Part shown: piece by piece, positions 45,226-52,377 of the stretch
Layout of the letters: every line of letters starts with the position of its first letter
Numbering within the stretch: the stretch's first letter is position 1
Assembly (NCBI RefSeq): GCF_004362215.1
Contig: NZ_SNWR01000001.1
Span: 3,888,001-3,952,000, forward strand
From: Paractinoplanes brasiliensis
GTDB taxonomy: Bacteria; Actinomycetota; Actinomycetes; Mycobacteriales; Micromonosporaceae
Direction of reading: 5' to 3'
Length of the DNA: 64,000 nt
Notes under the pieces: generated by a model
The model's database searches: none
Told to the model about the DNA's origin: nothing
What the model saw: only the letters and a program-made list of their open reading frames with translations
Position numbers and translations under genes: made by a program

Positions 45226-46299
45226 ATGGCTCGCATCCCCCCTGCCGTCGCCGCGGTGCGGCTGGCCGTGCGCCGCACGTTGCCGGCGGACGGGTTGGTG
45301 CTGGTGGCGTGCTCGGGCGGGGCGGATTCGCTTGCCCTGGCTGCGGCGGCCCGGTTCGTGGGGCGTTCCGTCGGTCTCGTCACCGTTGACCACGGACTGC
45401 AGGAGGGGTCGGCCGGGCGGGCCGCTGAGGTCGCGGCCTGGGCCACCTCGGCCGGCTTCGACCCGGTGACGGTGGAGACGGTCTCGGTGGCCGGGCTGCC
45501 GGGCGGGCCCGAAGCGGCGGCGCGAACCGCCCGGTACGCGGCGCTGGCCGACTTCGCGACCCGGGTGGGTGCGGTGGCCGTGCTGCTCGGACACACGCGT
45601 GACGACCAGGCCGAGACGGTGCTGCTGGCGCTGGCCCGGGGGGCGGGGCCGCGCGGACTGTCGGGGATGCCGGCGCGCAAAGGGATCTTCCTGCGGCCGC
45701 TGCTGGACGTGGCGCGGGCCGACACGCGTAAGGCGTGCGCGGCGCTCGGGTTGACGCCGTGGGAGGACCCGCACAACTCGGATCCGGCGTTCGCGCGTTC
45801 CCGCGTACGGGGAATGGCTCTTCCGGCTCTGGTCGAGGCGCTCGGCCCGGCTGTGGTGGCGAATCTGGCGCGCTCGGCGTCGATGATCGCGGCCGACAAC
45901 GAGGCACTGGACGCGCAGGCGGCGGCCGCCCTGTGGACAACTGGCGGCGGGCCGGACGCACAGGCCGGCGAACTGTGGACAACCGGCCCCGACCAGCTTG
46001 ACAGCGGTGTAGGTTCCGCCCCCATGTCCCAGGGCGGGTGGGGGAGGCGGCGGCTGCTCCGCACGCCAGATTGCTTGAAGCTCGATATTTCCGGCTTGTC
46101 GGTCATGTCGGCGGCGGTCAGGCGGCGGGTGTTGCACATGTGGGCCCGGGAGCTGGGCGCGCCCGGCAGCGCCCTCTCGCACCGGCACATCGAGGCGCTT
46201 GACGCTCTGGTGACGCAGTGGCGCGGGCAAGGGGCCGTACACCTGCCGGGCGGGATCCAGGTGGTCCGAGATCAGGGAGCACTCGTTCGAGTGCCCTGA
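45226..46299 (+). CDS. tilS: tRNA(Ile)-lysidine synthase, with a low-complexity insertion
   Basis: Modifies C34 of tRNA-Ile to lysidine so that it reads AUA. The 357-residue protein has the PP-loop LVACSGGADSLAL (residues 30-35), LVTVDHGLQEGS, LLGHTRDDQAETVLLALARG and RGLSGMPARKGIFLRPLL. Between about residues 234 and 280 is a stretch (ALWTTG...ELWTTGP, SQGGWGRRRLLRTP) that does not look like the family and contains a short direct repeat, CTGTGGACAAC; the usual helical region resumes at SAAVRRRVL. The start is ATG 45226, 11 bases after the metalloprotease gene. hpt follows. Confidence 0.93.
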   Translation: MARIPPAVAAVRLAVRRTLPADGLVLVACSGGADSLALAAAARFVGRSVGLVTVDHGLQEGSAGRAAEVAAWATSAGFDPVTVETVSVAGLPGGPEAAARTARYAALADFATRVGAVAVLLGHTRDDQAETVLLALARGAGPRGLSGMPARKGIFLRPLLDVARADTRKACAALGLTPWEDPHNSDPAFARSRVRGMALPALVEALGPAVVANLARSASMIAADNEALDAQAAAALWTTGGGPDAQAGELWTTGPDQLDSGVGSAPMSQGGWGRRRLLRTPDCLKLDISGLSVMSAAVRRRVLHMWARELGAPGSALSHRHIEALDALVTQWRGQGAVHLPGGIQVVRDQGALVRVP

Positions 46300-46437
46300 C
46301 GCCTTGTGAGAGTTGTCACTCCTGATGTCGGATTCGCCGGTCGCGGTGGGCGGAACCCGCCCATTTACTCCGGTTCGGCCCTAGATGATCGGTGCCCCGT
46401 GCGGCAACCGGCAACCTTCATGCGGCACGCTGGGGCC

Positions 46438-47013
46438 ATGGCTGACGGGTCCTGGTATGACGCCGACATCGATCACGTGATCATCTCCGAGGAGCAGATC
46501 CGCGAAAAGATCGCCGAACTGGCGAAGCAGGTTTCCGCCGACCACACCGATGCGGAGGGCGGCATTCTGCTGGTCTGCGTGCTCAAGGGTGCGGTCATGT
46601 TCATGGCCGACTTCGCTCGCGCGCTGGCCGCTCACGGCCCGTCGACCGAGATGGAGTTCATGGCTGTCTCGTCGTACGGGCAGGGCACCACGTCCTCGGG
46701 TGTGGTGCGCATCCTCAAGGACCTCGACCGCGACATCACGGGCCGGCACGTGGTCGTGGTGGAGGACATCGTCGACTCCGGCCTGACGTTGTCGTGGCTG
46801 ATGAAATACCTGCGGTCGCGCTCGGCCGCCAGCGTCGAGGTGGTCGCGCTGTTCCGCAAGCCCGACGCCGTGAAGGTGCAGGTCCCGGTGAAGTACGTCG
46901 GGTTCGACATCCCCAACGAGTTCGTCGTCGGCTACGGGCTCGATTTCGCCGAGCGCTACCGTGAGCTGCCGTACGTCGGGGTGCTCAAGCCCGAGGTCTA
47001 CGCCCGTAGCTGA
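46438..47013 (+). CDS. hpt: Hypoxanthine phosphoribosyltransferase
   Basis: Purine salvage: hypoxanthine (and guanine) plus PRPP to IMP/GMP. The 191-residue protein has LVCVLKGAVMFMADFARAL, the flexible-loop segment MAVSSYGQGTTSSGVVRILKDL, the PRPP motif VVVVEDIVDSGLT and KPDAVKVQVPVKYVGFDIPNEFVVGYGLD. Start: ATG 46438 (MADGSWYDADIDHV); another ATG six codons upstream is possible. Conserved position between tilS and ftsH. A hairpin with a T-run follows. Confidence 0.95.
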   Translation: MADGSWYDADIDHVIISEEQIREKIAELAKQVSADHTDAEGGILLVCVLKGAVMFMADFARALAAHGPSTEMEFMAVSSYGQGTTSSGVVRILKDLDRDITGRHVVVVEDIVDSGLTLSWLMKYLRSRSAASVEVVALFRKPDAVKVQVPVKYVGFDIPNEFVVGYGLDFAERYRELPYVGVLKPEVYARS

Positions 47014-47040
47014 ACCGTTTCTCAGCCTCTTCTCAGAAAT

Positions 47041-47060
47041 CCGTCCTTATGGGCGGTTTT
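47041..47060 (+). terminator. Small intrinsic terminator after hpt
   Basis: CCGTCC-TTAT-GGGCGG forms a 6-bp stem with one G-U pair and is followed by TTTT, 28 bases after the hpt stop. Confidence 0.6.
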
Positions 47061-47282
47061 GCCACTAAAGCTGGCTCGACGTGTGACCGCCGGTGCAGGC
47101 CCGGGCGACGGGCTCACGGGTTCGCAAGCGGCACGTACGGTGTACCGTCGAGTGACCGATGGCGCAGTGCCACAAGCGCCGGAGGGGCCGGGGGTTTCTT
47201 CGCTACCGCGGGGGTATCAGACCGGGGCCGCCGGTGGGCGGCACGTTGGTGACCAGGACGCCGATCAGGAGGGTCCGGGCGC

Positions 47283-49316
47283 TTGGCGCCCGACAACAGT
47301 ATGGAACGTACGCGTTTCTTCCGCCGCCCGGTGGTCTGGATCATTCTGGTGATCATCGGCGTGATTGCGCTGAGCTCGTTCTTCACCAGTGGTCCGAGCT
47401 ACCAGCGCGTAGATACCTCGGTGGCGCTCGAGCGCCTGAACCAGCCCGGCATCGAGAAGGTCGTCCAGAAGGACAAGGAGCAGACGCTCCAGATCGATCT
47501 CGCCTCGCCCGAGCGGTTCGAGGGCAAGACCACCGACAAGATCGAGACTCAGTACCTGTACGAGGCCGGACGTGACGTCTGGAACGACGTGCAGGAGGCC
47601 AAGACCGCGGGCCGGATCACCGGCACGATCAACACCACGGTCTCGGGCGACAACATCCTCTTCAGCCTGCTGATCAACCTGCTTCCGATCGCGATCCTCG
47701 TGATCCTGCTGCTGCTGTTCATGTCGCAGATGCAGGGTGGCGGCTCGCGGGTGCTCAACTTCGGCAAGTCCAAAGCCAAGATGATCACCAAGGACACGCC
47801 CAAGACGACGTTCGCCGACGTGGCGGGCTCGGAAGAGGCCGTCCAGGAACTGCACGAGATCAAGGACTTCCTGCAGAACCCGGCGAAGTACCAGGCTCTG
47901 GGCGCCAAGATTCCGAAGGGCGTGCTGCTGTTCGGCCCGCCCGGAACCGGTAAGACGCTGCTGGCCCGCGCGGTCGCCGGCGAGGCCGGGGTGCCGTTCT
48001 ACTCGATCTCCGGTTCCGACTTCGTCGAGATGTTCGTGGGTGTCGGCGCGAGCCGCGTCCGCGACCTGTTCGAGCAGGCCAAGGCGAACGCCCCGGCGAT
48101 CGTCTTCGTCGACGAGATCGACGCCGTCGGCCGTCACCGCGGCGCCGGCATGGGCGGCGGTCACGACGAGCGCGAGCAGACGCTCAACCAACTGCTCGTC
48201 GAGATGGACGGCTTCGACACCAAGGGCGGGGTCATCCTGATCGCGGCCACCAACCGGCCCGACATCCTCGACCCGGCCCTGCTGCGCCCGGGCCGCTTCG
48301 ACCGCCAGATCCCGGTGGACAACCCGGACATGGAGGGTCGCAAGCAGATCCTGCGGGTGCACGCCAAGGGCAAGCCGTTCACGCCGGACGTCGACCTCGA
48401 CTCGGTGGCCCGCCGCACGCCGGGCTTCTCCGGCGCCGACCTGGCCAACGTGATCAACGAGGCCGCGCTGCTGACCGCGCGTAACGAGAAGCGGGCGATC
48501 TCCAACGAGTTCCTCGAGGAGTCGATCGACCGCGTCATCGCCGGCCCCGAGCGCCGTACCCGGGCGATGAGCGACAACGAGAAGAAGATCACCGCCTACC
48601 ACGAGGGTGGCCACGCGCTGGTGGCGTACGCGCTGCCGCACTCCGCCCCCGTGCACAAGGTGACGATCCTTCCGCGTGGCCGCTCGCTGGGTCACACGCT
48701 GGTGCTGCCGACCGAGGACAAGTACACCCAGACCCGCGCCGAGATGATCGACACCCTGGCGTACGCGCTGGGTGGCCGGGCCGCCGAGGAACTGGTCTTC
48801 CACGAGCCCACCACCGGCGCCGGCAACGACATCGAGAAGGCGTCCGGCCTGGCCCGGGCCATGGTCACCCAGTACGGCATGAGCTCCAAGCTCGGTGCGG
48901 TCAAGTACGGCACCAGCGGGGACGAGCCGTTCATGGGCCGCAACATGGGCCACGAGCGGGACTACTCCGACTCGGTGGCGGCCGACATCGACGCCGAGGT
49001 GCGCGCGCTGATCGAGCTGGCGCACGACGAGGCGTGGGAGATCCTGGTGGAATACCGGGACGTCCTCGACAGCATGGTTCTCGAGCTGATGGAGAAGGAA
49101 ACCATCACCCGCGAGGACATGGACAGGATCTGTGCCCGCGTGGTCAAGCGCCCGCCGATGTCGCCGTTCAACGGCTTCGGCAAGCGCCTGCCCTCCGAGG
49201 CGCCCCCGGTGCTGACCCCGGCCGAGCGCGACAAGCTCAAGGCGCAGGCCGAGGCGGACGGGCAGATCGCTGTCGGGCCCAACCCGAACGGCAGCAGCTC
49301 GGAAGGCAGCAACTGA
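47283..49316 (+). CDS. ftsH: ATP-dependent zinc metalloprotease FtsH
   Basis: Membrane AAA protease degrading misfolded membrane and regulatory proteins. Two transmembrane segments (about 15-37 and 127-148) flank a periplasmic domain. The AAA domain has Walker A GPPGTGKT (218-225), Walker B IVFVDEIDAVG and SRH DPALLRPGRFDRQ; the zinc site HEGGH is at about 440. The C-terminus is Pro/Gly/Ser-rich. Start choice: AGGAGGG (47267-47273) lies 9 bases before TTG 47283, while ATG 47301 is 27 bases away, so TTG is favoured, though databases may list the ATG. folE overlaps its stop. Confidence 0.96.
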   Translation: MAPDNSMERTRFFRRPVVWIILVIIGVIALSSFFTSGPSYQRVDTSVALERLNQPGIEKVVQKDKEQTLQIDLASPERFEGKTTDKIETQYLYEAGRDVWNDVQEAKTAGRITGTINTTVSGDNILFSLLINLLPIAILVILLLLFMSQMQGGGSRVLNFGKSKAKMITKDTPKTTFADVAGSEEAVQELHEIKDFLQNPAKYQALGAKIPKGVLLFGPPGTGKTLLARAVAGEAGVPFYSISGSDFVEMFVGVGASRVRDLFEQAKANAPAIVFVDEIDAVGRHRGAGMGGGHDEREQTLNQLLVEMDGFDTKGGVILIAATNRPDILDPALLRPGRFDRQIPVDNPDMEGRKQILRVHAKGKPFTPDVDLDSVARRTPGFSGADLANVINEAALLTARNEKRAISNEFLEESIDRVIAGPERRTRAMSDNEKKITAYHEGGHALVAYALPHSAPVHKVTILPRGRSLGHTLVLPTEDKYTQTRAEMIDTLAYALGGRAAEELVFHEPTTGAGNDIEKASGLARAMVTQYGMSSKLGAVKYGTSGDEPFMGRNMGHERDYSDSVAADIDAEVRALIELAHDEAWEILVEYRDVLDSMVLELMEKETITREDMDRICARVVKRPPMSPFNGFGKRLPSEAPPVLTPAERDKLKAQAEADGQIAVGPNPNGSSSEGSN

Positions 49317-49960
49317 TCAGCGACGACGACGATCTGGACTATCTCGCCGCCCGTCTGGTCGACGGCAAGCTCACCGGTGCTCCGGTCGAGCAGGCCGTCG
49401 ACCTCGGGCGGATCGAGAAGGCGGTTCGCGAGATCCTCATCGCGATCGGCGAAGACCCCGATCGCGACGGGCTGGAACGCACCCCGGCGAGGGTGGCACG
49501 GGCGTACGCGGAACTCTTCGCCGGCCTGCGGGTCGACCCGGCGGACGTCCTGAGGACGACCTTCGAGGCCGACCACGAAGAGATGGTGCTCGTCCGCGAC
49601 ATCGAAGTGATGAGCATGTGCGAACACCATCTGCTCCCGTTCAAGGGCGTGGCGCACATCGGCTACATCCCCGGTCCGCACGGACGGATCACCGGGCTGT
49701 CCAAGCTGGCCCGGCTGGTCGAGGTCTACGCCCGCCGCCCCCAGGTGCAGGAGAGGCTGACCTCGCAGATAGCCGACCTGCTGATGGCGAAGCTGGACGC
49801 GCGCGGGGCGATAGTGGTGCTCGAGTGCGAGCACCTGTGCATGGAGATGCGTGGCATTCGCAAGGTCGGCGCCCGTACGGTCACCTCGGCGGTGCGCGGG
49901 GCCTACCAGACCGACGCCAAGGTGCGCGCCGAGGCGATGGCGCTGATCAACGCCCGTTAG
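49313..49960 (+). CDS. folE: GTP cyclohydrolase I, probable CTG start
   Basis: Converts GTP to dihydroneopterin triphosphate, the first folate step. The family core is clear: RTPARVARAYAELFAGLR, SMCEHHLLPFKGVAHIGYIP, LSKLARLVEVYARRPQVQERL and ECEHLCMEMRGIRKVGA (zinc Cys/His). No ATG, GTG or TTG lies in frame between the ftsH end and the conserved core. CTG at 49313 has GGAAGG 6 bases upstream and overlaps the ftsH stop (CTGA), giving 215 residues beginning LISDDDDLDYLAARLVDGK, the expected length. The stop overlaps the convergent AhpD-like gene. Confidence 0.93.
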   Translation: MISDDDDLDYLAARLVDGKLTGAPVEQAVDLGRIEKAVREILIAIGEDPDRDGLERTPARVARAYAELFAGLRVDPADVLRTTFEADHEEMVLVRDIEVMSMCEHHLLPFKGVAHIGYIPGPHGRITGLSKLARLVEVYARRPQVQERLTSQIADLLMAKLDARGAIVVLECEHLCMEMRGIRKVGARTVTSAVRGAYQTDAKVRAEAMALINAR

Positions 49961-50460
49961 GCGCCGACCATGCGGTTGGCCAGTGTCGACATCGTGTACG
50001 TCCCGATGCCGAGAACCACCTCGAGCGCGTTACGGCGGGTGAAGCCGGCGGCCACGAACTCCGCCATCTCGTGATCCGGCACCTCGCCCGACGTGGCCAG
50101 CACCCGCAGCGTGAAGTCCCGCAGCGCGGCCAGTCTGGGGTCGGTCGGCGGCGCCCCCGTACGCAACGCGGTGATCAGCGCGGCGTCGGCCTTCAGCTCG
50201 CGCAGGCGGCCGGTGTGCATGGCCAGGCAGACCCGGCATCGATGACGGGCGGCGATCACCATCACCACCACTTCGCGGGCCAGCGGATCGAGCGTGCTTC
50301 CCTCGAACAGCGCGCTGGCCTGCAGGAACCCGCGGAGCATCTCGGGCGACTCGGCGAGCCGGGAGACCGCGTCGGGCAGATGACCCAGATGCCGCACGGT
50401 CGACTCCATCAGCGGGCGGGAAGCGGCGGGCGCCGACTCGATGGTGTGCTGAACGAACAT
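49957..50460 (-). CDS. AhpD-like carboxymuconolactone decarboxylase-family protein
   Basis: A 167-residue helical protein of the CMD/AhpD superfamily. The redox-type motif is E-x-11-C-x-x-C-x-x-x-H: CRVCLAMH, with a preceding Glu in REVVVMVIAARH. Such proteins act as alkylhydroperoxidases or as quinone/peroxide scavengers. ATG 50460 has GGAGG 4 bases upstream. It overlaps the folE stop (convergent) and is divergent from a MarR-type gene that very probably regulates it through the inverted repeats between them. Confidence 0.9.
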   Translation of the reverse strand: MFVQHTIESAPAASRPLMESTVRHLGHLPDAVSRLAESPEMLRGFLQASALFEGSTLDPLAREVVVMVIAARHRCRVCLAMHTGRLRELKADAALITALRTGAPPTDPRLAALRDFTLRVLATSGEVPDHEMAEFVAAGFTRRNALEVVLGIGTYTMSTLANRMVGA

Positions 50461-50485
50461 GGTTCCTCCGGTAGACTCGTCAACG

Positions 50486-50522
50486 TGGTTAACCAAACCG
50501 TAAACCAGGTTGTCGAGTTTAC
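50486..50522. promoter_or_regulatory. Candidate MarR operator region
   Basis: Between the divergent AhpD-like and MarR-like genes: the perfect 10-bp palindrome TGGTTAACCA (50486-50495) and GTAAAC (50500-50505) with GTTTAC (50517-50522) as an inverted repeat. The related half-sites GGTTAACC, GTAAACC and GGTT sit close to both starts, as for autoregulated MarR promoters. Inferred; not tested. Confidence 0.6.
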
Positions 50523-50524
50523 CA

Positions 50525-50992
50525 ATGCCGGCTGAGGACACACCCGGCTTCGAGTTGCCGCTGCTGTTGTTCGCGGGCTTCCGCGCGCTGATCGACGAGC
50601 TGCACGCGGAACTGACCCGGCGCGGCCACCCTGAGGTGCGGCCCGTGCACGGCTTCGCGATGCAGGCGATCGGACCGGCGGGCGCTACGGCCAGCGAGGT
50701 CGGGCGGCGCTTGGGCGTCTCGAAACAGGCCGCCGGCAAGACCGTCGACCGTCTGGTCGCCCTCGGCTACGTCGAGCGCGCCGACGACCCGTACGACGCC
50801 CGCCGCAAACTGGTCCGGCTGACCCCGCTCGGCCTCGACATGCTGAGCCAGTCGGCCGAGATCTTCGACCGGCTGCGGGCCGGCTGGGTCGAGCGGCTGG
50901 GCGCCGAGCGTGTCGCGTCGCTCGAGTCCTCGCTGCGTACGGTCGTGCCCTCGGCAGGCTTCCCGGTCGGCGTGCCCGGCTGGTTCGGTTAA
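50525..50992 (+). CDS. MarR-family transcriptional regulator
   Basis: A 155-residue winged-helix regulator. ASEVGRRLGVSKQAAGKTVDRLVALGYVERADDPYDARRKLVRLTPLG contains the recognition helix and wing with the conserved D-x-R motif. No cysteine lies near the N-terminus where OhrR-type sensors have theirs, so the inducer is more likely a small molecule than peroxide. ATG 50525 is chosen; a TTG 15 bases upstream is possible. It is divergent from the AhpD-like gene and probably represses it and itself. Confidence 0.92.
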   Translation: MPAEDTPGFELPLLLFAGFRALIDELHAELTRRGHPEVRPVHGFAMQAIGPAGATASEVGRRLGVSKQAAGKTVDRLVALGYVERADDPYDARRKLVRLTPLGLDMLSQSAEIFDRLRAGWVERLGAERVASLESSLRTVVPSAGFPVGVPGWFG

Positions 50993-51031
50993 TCGCTGTC
51001 CGCCGCCGGCGGGCGCCGCGATACTGGCCGG

Positions 51032-51433
51032 GTGATCGAGAAGAAGCTCAATCCTCCGACCGTCCACGAGCCTCCGGGCTACTCGCACATCACCGTCACG
51101 TCCGAGGGCCGGCTCGCCCACCTGGCCGGGCAGTGCCCCCTCGACCTCGACGGCGCCGTGGTCGGGGAAGCGGGTGACTTCGACGCGCAGACGGACCAGG
51201 TGATCGCCAACTGCCTGGCCGTGCTCGAGGCGGCCGGCGCGAAACCCGGCGATGTGGTGCGCTCGGTGATCTATGTCGTCAGCGCCGACAGCGCCCAGCT
51301 CGCCGCGGTGTGGGACAGGCTCAACGAGTCGCCGCTGGCCCCGGCCTTCACCACCGCCTCGACGCTGCTCGGCGTGACCGCGCTCGGCTTCCGCGGCCAG
51401 CTCGTGGAGGTCGACCTGACCGCCGCCCTGTAG
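51032..51433 (+). CDS. RidA-family protein (second copy)
   Basis: A 133-residue RidA-like protein, distinct from the one at 18676-19161: HEPPGYSHITVTSEGRLAHLAGQCPLD, then NCLAVLEAAGAKPGDVVRSVIYVV and the C-terminal LGFRGQLVEVDLTAAL. Imine deaminase or a related role on an unknown substrate is possible. The GTG at 51032 is preceded by GATACT about six bases upstream, so the transcript could be leaderless. Its stop leads straight into a 39-bp tandem repeat array. Confidence 0.9.
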   Translation: MIEKKLNPPTVHEPPGYSHITVTSEGRLAHLAGQCPLDLDGAVVGEAGDFDAQTDQVIANCLAVLEAAGAKPGDVVRSVIYVVSADSAQLAAVWDRLNESPLAPAFTTASTLLGVTALGFRGQLVEVDLTAAL

Positions 51434-51700
51434 CGGCTCGCCGGCTGCGGGTTGGCTCGACGCTGTGGTCGAGCGGGGCGCTGGTTGCGGTCGGTTTGAC
51501 GCCGTGGTCGAGCGGCTCGCCGGCTGCGGGTTGGCTCGACGCTGTGATCGAGCGGGGCGCTGGTTGGGGTTGGCTTGACGGCGTGGTCGAGCGGGGCGCT
51601 GGTTGCGGTCGGTTTGACGCTGTGATCGAGCGGGGCGCTGGTTGGGGTTGGCTTGACGGCGTGATCGAGCGGGGTCGCTGGTTGGCGGTCCGGTCAATTG
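51432..51700. repeat. Minisatellite of seven 39-bp units
   Basis: Units begin at 51432, 51471, 51510, 51549, 51588, 51627 and 51666 (last one partial), each 39 bases, with a core such as GAGCGGGGCGCTGGTTG. They alternate between two sequence variants (units 1 and 3 have GCGGCTCGCCGGC; the others GCGGGGCGCTGG). Length is 13 codons, so no frame is broken. The array begins at the RidA stop codon and ends within the 3' end of the convergent membrane protein gene (51694), filling the entire gap. It is not a CRISPR: no spacers. Confidence 0.92.
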
Positions 51701-52377
51701 AAGAAGCTGGCCAGGCCGACGCCCATGCAGGTCAGCAGCACCGGGACCAGACAGGCCACGGCCCCGATGATCGGGGTGCGGTCGACACCGCCCGGCTCGC
51801 CGCCGTAGACGAAGCCGATCGTCACCCAGCCCAGGCCGAAGGCGAGCAGAGGCATGGTCAGGCCGCACAGGAGGGCGTACGTCGGCACCGACCCGGGCGA
51901 CGCCACCAAGTAGAGCGCGATCTGCACGATCAGCACCACCGCCGCGAACGGGCCGTAGACGAGCAGGTTGCGGGCCCACGGACGCCAGCGGCGGGCCGGT
52001 GCCGCCTCGGCCAGGATCGCGTCACCGGCGTCGGCGGCCCGCCGGGCCTGCTGCAGAGCGCCGAGCGCGGACGCGAGACCCGATCCGGCGGCCCGAGCGG
52101 CCACCTCCAGGTCGGCGGGCCCCGGACGCACCTCCGGCACCGGGACGCCCAGTTCGTGCGTGAGCCGCGCCTCCTGGGCCGCGATCCGGGCGCGTACGGA
52201 GGAAAGCTCCTGCCGGGCGGCCGAGACCGCCGCCTGATGCTCGGCCGACGCGGCGCTCGCGGCCCGGCGTACGGCGTCCAGGCGCTGAGCGGCCGCCAGG
52301 TAGTCGGCCCACGGGCCCGGGGCCGGGGGCGCCGGCTGAGCCGGGATCGGGCTGGTCGTCTGCTGCTGATCGGTCAC
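51694..52377 (-). CDS. Coiled-coil membrane protein associated with an FtsK-like ATPase
   Basis: Function unknown. The 227-residue product has a Pro-rich N-terminus, a helical/coiled-coil region (about 25-120, many Ala, Glu, Arg) and three hydrophobic segments in the last 95 residues (LLVYGPFAAVVLIVQIALYL, TYALLCGLTMPLLAFGLGW and the last one near the end). It starts with GTG overlapping the stop of the FtsK-like gene by 4 bases, so the two are made together. It could anchor that ATPase at the membrane, as the ATPase itself has no clear membrane helix. Confidence 0.82.
   Translation of the reverse strand: MTDQQQTTSPIPAQPAPPAPGPWADYLAAAQRLDAVRRAASAASAEHQAAVSAARQELSSVRARIAAQEARLTHELGVPVPEVRPGPADLEVAARAAGSGLASALGALQQARRAADAGDAILAEAAPARRWRPWARNLLVYGPFAAVVLIVQIALYLVASPGSVPTYALLCGLTMPLLAFGLGWVTIGFVYGGEPGGVDRTPIIGAVACLVPVLLTCMGVGLASFFN

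Noticed and set aside
47059..47282. Small open frames between hpt and ftsH
   Set aside because: Frames overlap each other, have no ribosome binding site and look like upstream non-coding sequence of ftsH.
49034..49312. folE beginning far upstream inside ftsH
   Set aside because: The upstream codons are the shadow of ftsH and unlike any folE N-terminus.
51432..51700. CRISPR-like array
   Set aside because: Units are contiguous with no variable spacers; it is a plain tandem repeat.
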